NCBI GenBank assembly: GCA_021802225.1
Contig: JAKAAS010000083.1
Location: 1-7,018 of the forward strand
Direction of reading: 5' to 3'
From: Bacillota bacterium
GTDB lineage: Bacteria; Bacillota_E; Sulfobacillia; Sulfobacillales; Sulfobacillaceae
DNA: 7,018 nucleotides
Part shown: positions 1 to 5,449 of the stretch, piece by piece
Layout: every line of letters starts with the position of its first letter
How positions within the stretch are numbered: position 1 is the stretch's first letter
Notes under the pieces: generated by a model
What the model was told of the DNA's origin: nothing
Databases searched by the model: none
The model's input: the letters and a program-made list of their open reading frames with translations, nothing else
Program-made: the position numbers and the translations under genes

Positions 1-795
1 CATCGGCACATGCAAGGCAAAGCGCAGGTGGCCCGGATAGCGTGTGTCGCGGCGGACATAAAGAGACAGGGAGAGTGTGACCCAAACCTTGGGCCGCACG
101 GTCGCCCGTTCTTCCGCGGTCCACGGTTCTTTCGGGGCTTTTCGGGCGGTGATCAGGGCCTTTTCCGCACGGATGCGTTGACGCTCCGCTTGCGCGGCTA
201 ACAACGCATCGTGAGCGTATGGGGGCAAGGTGATGGGCACAGGAACTTTTTGCCAGGCACCTCCCATCCAGAGTGTGACGGCGATAAAGGCATGTTGGAC
301 CGTGACTTGCGGCAACAGATCCACATCGGGATACTCCACCATGTCGGCGTAGAAAGTGACCGGCTCGTTCGGTTCACCCAGCTGCGGTTCACCCCCTTTC
401 TTGCCGCCGTGTTCCCACTGCGTATGGAGGATGTGCCAGCCTTTCACCTTGCCACTCGCGTGATTGATGGCAGCACGGCGCAATCCTGTCGGCATGCCTT
501 CGGCTTGCGGCATCGCGCTGATGAGCGGCATCAGCGGTTCAGGATGGGCCTCTGTTGATAACGTGTGTCGTTCCGCGAAGGTGAGCAGTTCTTGGGCGGT
601 CCAGTTCCGTTCCGCAGGGTTCCCGTTTTTCTTGGTGTATGGCACTTTTTCCTCGAAAATGCCCACATGGGCCACAAAGAACTCCATATAGAATTGGATC
701 ACGCGGTTGTATAACTCCTGGGTATCCGTCATGGCCCTGCGTTTAATCGCGTGGACTGCTTTAGGGATCCCCAACTTGACGGTCTTCATGACCAT
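1..795 (-). CDS. tnpB: IS607-element TnpB, RNA-guided nuclease family, N-terminal part (runs off left edge)
   Basis: An uninterrupted minus-strand frame runs from an ATG at 795 (or 789, two codons later) to the left edge, giving 265 visible residues without a stop. The start at 795 is preferred because GGTGAG lies about 10 nt upstream. It overlaps the tnpA 3' end by about 35 nt, the usual layout in IS607 elements. TnpB proteins are RuvC nucleases guided by an RNA from the element's far end and cut the vacated donor site; that role is family knowledge. Seen here: a short N-terminal beta segment (KTVKLGIP), a helical stretch with aromatic-rich RVIQFYMEFF, then a basic, beta-rich WED-like part (VTVQHAFIAVTLW, VWVTLSLSLYVRR) interrupted by a charged helix. 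No RuvC-I motif (G-I/V-D-x-G) is visible, so the catalytic half lies outside the window. Assignment rests on position after tnpA plus overall character, not on catalytic residues. Confidence 0.75.
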   Translation of the reverse strand, partial: MVMKTVKLGIPKAVHAIKRRAMTDTQELYNRVIQFYMEFFVAHVGIFEEKVPYTKKNGNPAERNWTAQELLTFAERHTLSTEAHPEPLMPLISAMPQAEGMPTGLRRAAINHASGKVKGWHILHTQWEHGGKKGGEPQLGEPNEPVTFYADMVEYPDVDLLPQVTVQHAFIAVTLWMGGAWQKVPVPITLPPYAHDALLAAQAERQRIRAEKALITARKAPKEPWTAEERATVRPKVWVTLSLSLYVRRDTRYPGHLRFALHVPM

Positions 796-1432
796 CGCCA
801 GAGGACTCACCTTCTTTCATCTCGACCATCAGTTTTTTTGTTTTCTGACGAAACTCCTGTGACCGTTTGCCGTAGAGTCTGGCAGAGAATACCGTAATAA
901 TCATCAAAAGATCTTCGGTTAATTCTTCCTGAGAGGTTTTCGATTCCTTAATGTGGGTGGCTTCGATCGTCACCCCATAGCTGTGTAAAAATCGTTCGAG
1001 ATATCGATAGCCAAACCGCGCCAAACGATCCGGGTATTCAATGAGTAAGCGTTGAAACTCCCGGTGTTCCGCCATGGTCAACAGGTGTTGAAGCTGTTTG
1101 CGATGCTCATGGATGCCTGATGCTTGCTCCTGAAAAACACGCAAGACCTCATACCCATGTTCCGCAGCATACCCTTTCAGCCGTTCGACCTGTCGCTCTA
1201 AATTACCGTCGGCCTTTTGTTTCGCCGATGATACCCGGGCATAGATCACAACATTTTCCGCGTGGCATATTCCCATAATCCGTTGGACTTCTCGCACGCT
1301 ATAGAGGCGTCGATTGGTGGGCGATCGTAACTCTTGGATTTTTCCGTCTTTCTGCCATCGGCGGATGGTCTGAGTACTGACACCTAAACGCTTTGCCACT
1401 TTTCCAATCGAGAGAAATTCTTCCTGTTCCAT
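761..1432 (-). CDS. tnpA: IS607-family transposase TnpA (serine recombinase with MerR-like HTH)
   Basis: This 223-residue protein would catalyse excision and insertion of the element through a covalent serine-DNA intermediate. Residues 6-55 form a MerR-type winged helix (SIGKVAKRLGVSTQTIRRW, then SPTNRRLYS). The resolvase domain begins at about 61 with VVIYARVSSAKQK: Arg66 and Ser68 match the catalytic Arg and nucleophilic Ser of small serine recombinases. YPDRLARFGYRYLE (133-146) supplies the paired arginines 136 and 139 and is typical of IS607, as is FSARLYGKRS (182-191). Putting the DNA-binding domain before the catalytic domain is the IS607 arrangement, reversed from gamma-delta resolvase. 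Length and motifs look intact, so it may be active. Codon use is visibly more AT-rich than in the neighbouring chromosomal genes. The ATG at 1432 has no Shine-Dalgarno sequence, but a promoter placed to give a leaderless mRNA lies just upstream. tnpB follows with overlap. Confidence 0.95.
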   Translation of the reverse strand: MEQEEFLSIGKVAKRLGVSTQTIRRWQKDGKIQELRSPTNRRLYSVREVQRIMGICHAENVVIYARVSSAKQKADGNLERQVERLKGYAAEHGYEVLRVFQEQASGIHEHRKQLQHLLTMAEHREFQRLLIEYPDRLARFGYRYLERFLHSYGVTIEATHIKESKTSQEELTEDLLMIITVFSARLYGKRSQEFRQKTKKLMVEMKEGESSGDGHEDRQVGDP

Positions 1433-1438
1433 AATAGC

Positions 1439-1467
1439 ATTCTATCTTATTAGATAATATATGTCTA
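1439..1467 (-). promoter_or_regulatory. Promoter of tnpA, predicted leaderless
   Basis: Read on the minus strand, TAGACA (1467-1462) and TAGAAT (1444-1439) each match the sigma-A consensus at 5 of 6 bases and are separated by exactly 17 nt. Transcription would start about 7 nt after the -10 box, on or next to the A of the tnpA ATG at 1432. No Shine-Dalgarno sequence precedes that ATG, which agrees with a leaderless message. The -35 box contains the TAG stop codon of the CBS gene. Confidence 0.6.
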
Positions 1468-1935
1468 CTTTATTTTAACATCGCCTACATGGCGGACGAG
1501 CCACCGGACAATGTCGTTGCGGGTAATGATGCCCATCAATTTATCCTGATGGATCACAAAGACGCGCCGCACATTTTGGCGCAGCATGAGGTCCGCGATT
1601 TCCCCGACAGGGGTATTGAGCTGAACCGTAACCGCGCCCTTGCTCATCATCTTTTCGACAGGGAGGACGAGCAGACGGTGGCTGTCCTCCCGCCACACGG
1701 ATTCGTCAATGACAACCTGCGTAGGACCGAACAGCGAGTGGTAGATTTTCTGAGCGCGTTGCTGAATGGCCCGCAGCACATCCCCTCCGGTAATCACACC
1801 AATGAGATGCCCCTCCTTGTCCACTACAGGCAGTCCGCTGATAGTGTGCTCGCGCAAAAGCTTGACGGCCTCGCCAATCGTGGCTGACGCATCAATCTTA
1901 ATCACCTCTACCGTCATCAATTCCCGTGCGATCAT
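1465..1935 (-). CDS. CBS-domain pair protein
   Basis: This 156-residue soluble protein consists of a tandem CBS pair (Bateman module). CBS1 spans about residues 7-60 (VIKIDASATIGEAVKLL, then ISGLPVVDKEGHLIGVITGGDVLRAI). CBS2 spans about 92-150 (MMSKGAVTVQLNTPVGEIADLML, then RRVFVIHQDKLMGIITRNDIVRWL). Such modules usually bind adenine nucleotides or S-adenosylmethionine and regulate a partner; stand-alone copies are common in Bacillota and mostly uncharacterised. No effector domain is fused and no partner is evident nearby, so its target is unknown. The ATG at 1935 follows a GAGGGGGG Shine-Dalgarno sequence with 7 nt spacing. The last residues (VKIK) are encoded by AT-rich sequence abutting the IS607 end, so the native C-terminus may have been replaced by a few element-encoded residues. 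Both CBS domains appear complete. Confidence 0.9.
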   Translation of the reverse strand: MIARELMTVEVIKIDASATIGEAVKLLREHTISGLPVVDKEGHLIGVITGGDVLRAIQQRAQKIYHSLFGPTQVVIDESVWREDSHRLLVLPVEKMMSKGAVTVQLNTPVGEIADLMLRQNVRRVFVIHQDKLMGIITRNDIVRWLVRHVGDVKIK

Positions 1936-2000
1936 TTCTCGTCCCCCCTCGTCTCCTTGTTACCCCAAACTTTTCCATAGCGGCTAATCGTTGCGTTCCC

Positions 2001-2029
2001 ATTGTACCCAAACTTAATTTCCTTGTCGT
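2001..2029 (-). promoter_or_regulatory. Candidate promoter of the CBS-domain gene
   Basis: On the minus strand, ACGACA (2029-2024) matches TTGACA at 4 of 6 bases, and TACAAT (2006-2001) matches TATAAT at 5 of 6, with a 17-nt spacer. A start near 1994 would leave a leader of about 58 nt before the ATG at 1935. It is the best candidate I see upstream of this gene; no transcription data support it. Confidence 0.4.
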
Positions 2030-2068
2030 GAGCATAGGAATGATTTTCGCCGCCGCGGGGCAATGGTT

Positions 2069-2092
2069 TGAGCCTGCACGCGCAGGCGTTCA
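2069..2092. repeat. Bulged hairpin in intergenic DNA
   Basis: GCCTGC (2072-2077) and GCAGGC (2082-2087) pair across a 4-nt loop. TGA (2069-2071) pairs with TCA (2090-2092) after a 2-nt bulge, giving a 9-bp imperfect stem. No T-tract follows on either strand, so it does not look like an intrinsic terminator. It lies 4 nt beyond the stop codon (2097-2099) of a minus-strand open frame. That geometry resembles the subterminal hairpins at IS200/IS605 right ends, but this reading is speculative. Confidence 0.45.
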
Positions 2093-2096
2093 CAAA

Positions 2097-2600
2097 TCAT
2101 CCGGGGGCCTGCGCGGGTGCGACCTTGCCGGTGTGCTTCCGCCGCAAGCTTTCAATCCCTACTTCTCGCTGGCACACATCCCCGGGGCTGCCCCATGCGG
2201 TGGAGTCGGTACGGAGGGCGGCATCCATGGCCCCATCCAGGCAGGCGGGGGGGCGCAGCGGGTTCAGGAGATAGGAAAAATCGGACTGTGGCGGCATGCC
2301 TTGATCCGATCGTCTTTCTTGACCATATCCCACCGTCAGAACTGAGCCTGGCAGTGCTCCAGCACCGAGACGGCATCACCTTTATAGAGTGAATTCGAGC
2401 CAACTCCAATGCCCAGGGGCCTGCGGCCACAAGCTCGAGAGCACTGAATCATTCCCCCAGTGCGCGCCACCCCACCAAGTTCTGTGCCAGATCGCCGCCC
2501 GTTGCCGTCTCACTCCTCCGTGTTGCCGAACTCAAAACCAAGCGTAAGCCGGCCAGAAATAATTTCCCCCATGGGTGTTTTGCCGCAGCCCTCTTTCATC
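2097..2600. other. Intergenic stretch without a convincing gene; possible decayed relic
   Basis: About 0.5 kb between the CBS gene and the transporter leader has no open frame with a clear start, ribosome binding site and recognisable domain. A minus-strand frame (GTG at 2333 to TGA at 2097, 78 codons) ends in a basic, Pro/Gly-rich tail (REVGIESLRRKHTGKVA). The next 150 nt upstream contain protein-like runs in another minus frame (NSLYKGDAVSVLEHCQ, RWDMVKKDDRIKACRHS) broken by stops. This pattern would fit a frameshifted relic, perhaps the 3' end of a tnpB-like gene, but no diagnostic motif remains. It could equally be non-coding GC-rich DNA. Confidence 0.3.
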
Positions 2601-2609
2601 TTATCCACA
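2601..2609 (+). promoter_or_regulatory. DnaA-box-like 9-mer
   Basis: TTATCCACA is an exact match to the bacterial DnaA-box consensus. It is single, and it overlaps the -35 region of the candidate transporter promoter. No cluster of boxes, AT-rich unwinding region or dnaA/dnaN gene is present, so this is not an origin. It could be an isolated regulatory box or a chance match. Confidence 0.3.
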
Positions 2610-2630
2610 GTCCGCAGCTTGATGTATGAT
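2601..2630 (+). promoter_or_regulatory. Candidate promoter of the MFS transporter gene
   Basis: TATGAT at 2625-2630 matches the -10 consensus at 5 of 6 bases. The -35 region is weak: TTATCC at 2601-2606 with an 18-nt spacer. Initiation near 2637 would give a leader of about 105 nt containing a small hairpin (CCCGG at 2663-2667, CCGGG at 2674-2678, loop GAGAGA). The leader shows no terminator T-tract or recognised riboswitch core. Confidence 0.35.
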
Positions 2631-2742
2631 AGTCTAACGAATCCACGCGTAAAAACTGGGACCCCGGGAGAGACCGGGCAATTCGAGGCCAAACACCGCA
2701 GTCACCCGCGGCGAATTCCTTTGGAGAAAGTGGTGTTGATGG

Positions 2743-3927
2743 TTGTTTTCGAGGGATCCTGACATTCCCAGAATTTTCTATATCCTCCTGATCGGCCGCT
2801 TCTTCAATCTGGTGGGGAATTCGCTGGTCTTTCCCTTTATGACCATTTACCTGGCGGCACGCCTTCATGCCGCTTTGAGCACGGTGGGAATTGTCATGAC
2901 CTTTTATGGCGGCGCCCAGGTCCTTTCTGTCCTGGTAGGAGGCGTCTGGAGCGACCGGTTTGGGCGCCGTCGGGTCATGCTGGCGTCGTTGTTGCTGGGC
3001 GCCGCAGTCACGTTCTTTGTAGGGTCCATGCACAGCTCTTGGGCGCTCATCAGTCTGCTGAGCTTAATGGGCTTCTTTGTGCCGTTGTTTCAGCCTGCCT
3101 CCATGGCGATGGTCGGGGACATCGTGCCGCGCCCCCGCTTGAACTATGCGTATAGTCTCATGCGTATGGCCTCCAACGCCGGCATCATCATCGGCCCGAT
3201 GCTGGGAGGACTATTGGCAGACCATTCCTTCTTCTGGATCTTTGCACTGGACGCACTCTCCATGCTCGTATTCTTTGCGGTAATTTTTTTCGCCATCCCC
3301 GAAACGCGCCCCCAGAACCTGCAAGGGGCGCGGACGCCTGGGCGCATGAGCGACATACTGCGGGACCCTTCTTTTGTGCAGTTCTCGGTGTTGTGGGCCC
3401 TGACCGCCCTCGTTTACTCGCAGCTGTTCATGGTGGTTCCCGCGTATCTTCACATCAACCTCGGATACCAGCCCAGCGTATTCGGGTATCTGGCCGCCGA
3501 AAACGCGGTCTTCGTCGTCCTTTTGCAAATTCCCATTACCCGCATCACCCGCAATGCCTCCAGACTCACCCTCATGGCCGCAGGCGTGCTGTTCTACGCG
3601 CTGGGTTTCTGGATGATGCTCTCAGGCCATGCCCTTTGGGTATTTGCGGTCGCGGTCTTCATCATCACTCTCGGAGAAAACGTCATCAATCCTGCGGCTT
3701 CGGCTTGGGTCGCGGAGCGGGCCCCGGAAGATCTGCGCGGCCGCTATATGGGGTTCTTCAGCTTGGCCAACCGCGCTGGCGCAGCGCTCGGACCGCTCGC
3801 TGGAGGGCTTTTGCTCACCCAGGGACCCGTCTGGTGGCTGTCGGCGACAGGTCTCGTGGCCATACTGACTGCCCACGGATACTGGCGCTTTGGCCGCCGC
3901 ACCTCCCGCCAGACAGCCCCCAGCTAA
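2743..3927 (+). CDS. Major facilitator superfamily transporter, probable drug/metabolite efflux type
   Basis: This 394-residue integral membrane protein has the length and hydrophobic profile of a 12-helix MFS antiporter. The loop between helices 2 and 3 carries motif A (GGVWSDRFGRRR, residues 66-77) with its Asp and Arg cluster. A Gly/Pro-rich segment resembling antiporter motif C (GIIIGPMLGG, 148-157) lies in helix 5. The C-terminal half repeats the pattern, with a degenerate motif A equivalent (RGRYMGFFSLANRAGAALGP). Substrate cannot be read from sequence; proton-coupled export is inferred from motif C. The start is a TTG at 2743: an in-frame TGA lies at 2737-2739 and the next in-frame Met is far inside helix 1. 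The nearest Shine-Dalgarno (GGAG, 2723-2726) is 16 nt away, so initiation is probably weak or slightly misassigned. It is transcribed alone and converges on the yitT-like gene with an 8-nt gap. Confidence 0.9.
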   Translation: MFSRDPDIPRIFYILLIGRFFNLVGNSLVFPFMTIYLAARLHAALSTVGIVMTFYGGAQVLSVLVGGVWSDRFGRRRVMLASLLLGAAVTFFVGSMHSSWALISLLSLMGFFVPLFQPASMAMVGDIVPRPRLNYAYSLMRMASNAGIIIGPMLGGLLADHSFFWIFALDALSMLVFFAVIFFAIPETRPQNLQGARTPGRMSDILRDPSFVQFSVLWALTALVYSQLFMVVPAYLHINLGYQPSVFGYLAAENAVFVVLLQIPITRITRNASRLTLMAAGVLFYALGFWMMLSGHALWVFAVAVFIITLGENVINPAASAWVAERAPEDLRGRYMGFFSLANRAGAALGPLAGGLLLTQGPVWWLSATGLVAILTAHGYWRFGRRTSRQTAPS

Positions 3928-3935
3928 GTCCCGTC

Positions 3936-4784
3936 CTAAGACTCCAGCGGAGGCTTCCGAAAGCCCTCGCCCAGCACCTCATGCACGGTCGCCACCACCA
4001 CAAAGGATTGGGGGTCGACACTGTAGATCAGGTCTTTGAGGGTGCTGACTTCGGAGCGGGTCACCACGACATACAAAATTTCGCGCGGTTCCTGCGTGTA
4101 CTCCCCATAGGCGCCAATCCGGGTCACCCCCCGGTCCATGGTCGCCAGCACTTTGGCAGCGATGGCATCTGGGTCGCGGCTGACAATGGTGAAGGCTCGG
4201 GCATAACTGACCCCCTCCTGCACCACGTCGATGGCGCGGGAAGAAATAAACAGCGCAATCAGTGAGTACATTGCCAGCGTGGGATTGAAAATCACGCCAA
4301 ACCCGGCGATGACGAAGAAGTCGACAGCCATCATGGCCTGCCCCATCGTCAGGGGCAAAAACCGAATCACGAGCCGCGCAATCACATCACTGCCGCCTGT
4401 CGTGCCCCGGGCGCGGAACACCAGCCCCAGGCCTACCCCGGAAAGCAGCCCGCCGTACACGGTGGCCAGCAAGATGTTGTGCGTCATAGCCCCAAAGTGC
4501 ACGACCCCTACCATCACCGACAGCATCAGGGTCCCAAAGACCGTGCGCGTCCCCACCCGGTTTCCCCACAGCTTCTTGCTGAGCCATAAGAGCGGCAGAT
4601 TCAGCACCGTCAGCGTGACCCACAAAGGAATATGCAGCACATAAAGCAAAATAATGCCGATACCGGACATGCCCCCATCGGAAATCCGCGCCGGCACATA
4701 GAAACTGTTAATGCCCACCGCGGTGATGGCGGTGCCCAGCACCATCATGCCGTAGTCAATGAAGACTGCTCGCTTGTTATTCAT
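3936..4784 (-). CDS. YitT-family membrane protein (DUF161 membrane part plus DUF2179 domain)
   Basis: This 282-residue protein has the YitT architecture. A membrane part (about residues 9-190) contains five to six hydrophobic segments, and a soluble C-terminal DUF2179 domain covers about 218-272. The signature GTTGGSDVIARL (127-138) follows a Gly-rich helix (GGLLSGVGLGLVF). The C-terminal domain shows TRIGAYGEYTQEPREILYVVV and SVDPQSFVVVATVHEVLGEGF, characteristic of the family. YitT proteins are widespread in Bacillota with no settled biochemical function; transport has been suggested but is unproven. The ATG at 4784 overlaps the upstream gene's TGA (ATGA) and has only a weak GGGG upstream, so translation probably depends on coupling. 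It is the last gene of the secA-prfB-DUF2993-yitT cluster. No intrinsic terminator is visible after it, and its 3' end faces the MFS gene. Confidence 0.93.
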   Translation of the reverse strand: MNNKRAVFIDYGMMVLGTAITAVGINSFYVPARISDGGMSGIGIILLYVLHIPLWVTLTVLNLPLLWLSKKLWGNRVGTRTVFGTLMLSVMVGVVHFGAMTHNILLATVYGGLLSGVGLGLVFRARGTTGGSDVIARLVIRFLPLTMGQAMMAVDFFVIAGFGVIFNPTLAMYSLIALFISSRAIDVVQEGVSYARAFTIVSRDPDAIAAKVLATMDRGVTRIGAYGEYTQEPREILYVVVTRSEVSTLKDLIYSVDPQSFVVVATVHEVLGEGFRKPPLES

Positions 4785-5449
4785 GGGGTCCCCGCTTTGA
4801 CAATCAGTTGGTCTTTGGCCAGTGTGACCGATTGGATCGCAAGACGCACGGGCAAATGCAGCGACGTGATCTGAAATATCTGCAGATCTGTCAGAAGCGG
4901 CAGCTGGATGCCGTCGATTGAGGTGGGATGAAAGACAATCGCCGTTTTGTCCGCTGACACAGACAGAGTGCCCTGCGTATTCAGAGGCAGAGTGACCCCC
5001 CCTAACACGATCTGCCCTTTAATGGTCATCACGCCCAATGAGATGGTGACCTCCGGGTTCTTGACCGGTCCCTCCCTGGCCAAAAAAGCACTGAGAGCCG
5101 GACCGTCCAACACCACCGTCACGGCCATGCGCCCCGGCTTTTGCACGACGAGCGCATCGCGTTCCAGCGCGGATACAGACACCTGGCCATTTTGCCAATT
5201 GACAACGGTCTGTTCCACCTTCAGCCCGTCAACGGTCGCTCCTCTAGCATCCACGTATACGTCCTGAAACCGGCCCTGAGAAATGATCCAAAACGGAATC
5301 GCGGTCATCTCCACCACAGGGGTGACGCCGCCATCCGATTTGGCCATGACGGCCGCTGCCTTCGACGATACCCACCGGGGCACTCCCCATTGCAGTCCCC
5401 CTAGCACAATCACAACGGCGGCGAGCACCTGGATAAAGCGACTCATCAC
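4781..5449 (-). CDS. DUF2993 (LmeA-like) membrane-anchored envelope protein
   Basis: This protein of about 222 residues has one N-terminal hydrophobic helix (FIQVLAAVVIVLGGLQWGVP), read as an uncleaved anchor or signal, followed by an extracytoplasmic region rich in alternating beta strands. The body has DUF2993 character: an early PFWIISQGRFQDVYVDARGATVDGL segment, then long amphipathic strands (TIKGQIVLGGVTLPLNTQGTLSV), ending in SLHLPVRLAIQSVTLAKDQLIVKAG. LmeA of actinobacteria binds phospholipids and is linked to mannan synthesis. Bacillota homologues have no established role, so lipid binding at the outer membrane face is inference. The start is a GTG at 5449 (GTGA overlap with the prfB stop) or the next codon, ATG at 5446 (TGATG overlap). 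GAGGA lies 6 or 9 nt upstream, respectively, so both are plausible. Coupling to prfB is likely. Family assignment is from overall pattern, without a sharp catalytic motif. Confidence 0.75.
   Translation of the reverse strand: MMSRFIQVLAAVVIVLGGLQWGVPRWVSSKAAAVMAKSDGGVTPVVEMTAIPFWIISQGRFQDVYVDARGATVDGLKVEQTVVNWQNGQVSVSALERDALVVQKPGRMAVTVVLDGPALSAFLAREGPVKNPEVTISLGVMTIKGQIVLGGVTLPLNTQGTLSVSADKTAIVFHPTSIDGIQLPLLTDLQIFQITSLHLPVRLAIQSVTLAKDQLIVKAGTP

Larger units (their letters stand above)
1..1480 (-). mobile_element. IS607-type insertion sequence, tnpA end and body (other end outside window)
   Basis: tnpA and overlapping tnpB on the minus strand define an IS607-type element. The end on the tnpA side must lie between tnpA (1432) and the body of the CBS gene. 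The most AT-rich stretch of this part of the window, about 1433-1480, marks it, with the change to GC-rich CBS coding sequence at roughly 1479-1484. IS607 elements lack terminal inverted repeats and create little or no target duplication, so the exact edge cannot be fixed from one end. A small palindrome, TATCT-TATT-AGATA, at 1443-1456 could be a TnpA binding site; this is inference. The opposite end, with any guide-RNA gene, lies beyond position 1. Confidence 0.8.

Noticed and set aside
211..558. A 115-codon plus-strand frame at the left end
   Set aside because: It is antisense to the continuous 265-residue tnpB frame and shows no family resemblance.
2104..2425. A 10-bp direct repeat GGGGCCTGCG at 2104-2113 and 2416-2425
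   Set aside because: It is too short and GC-rich to separate from chance, and no associated structure repeats with it.
2510..2692. A 60-codon minus-strand frame with natural-looking composition
   Set aside because: It has a TTG start, no Shine-Dalgarno sequence, no recognised family, and lies over the transporter promoter and leader. A small peptide starting at an internal codon cannot be excluded.
1936..2742. A tRNA, riboswitch or CRISPR array in the long intergenic region
   Set aside because: No cloverleaf, conserved riboswitch core or regularly spaced repeat could be found by eye on either strand.
2596..3033. A 145-codon minus-strand frame antisense to the MFS 5' end
   Set aside because: It overlaps the start of a well-supported transporter, has no recognised domain, and has a polar Gln/His/Pro-rich composition.
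3920..3960. A bidirectional terminator between the convergent MFS and yitT genes
   Set aside because: Only a 4-bp stem with no T-tract is present, so termination is probably elsewhere or factor-dependent.
3393..4265. A 290-codon plus-strand open frame crossing the MFS and yitT 3' ends
   Set aside because: It is out of frame with the MFS gene and antisense to yitT; its product is Arg/His/Pro-rich with no domain, typical of a GC-rich shadow frame.
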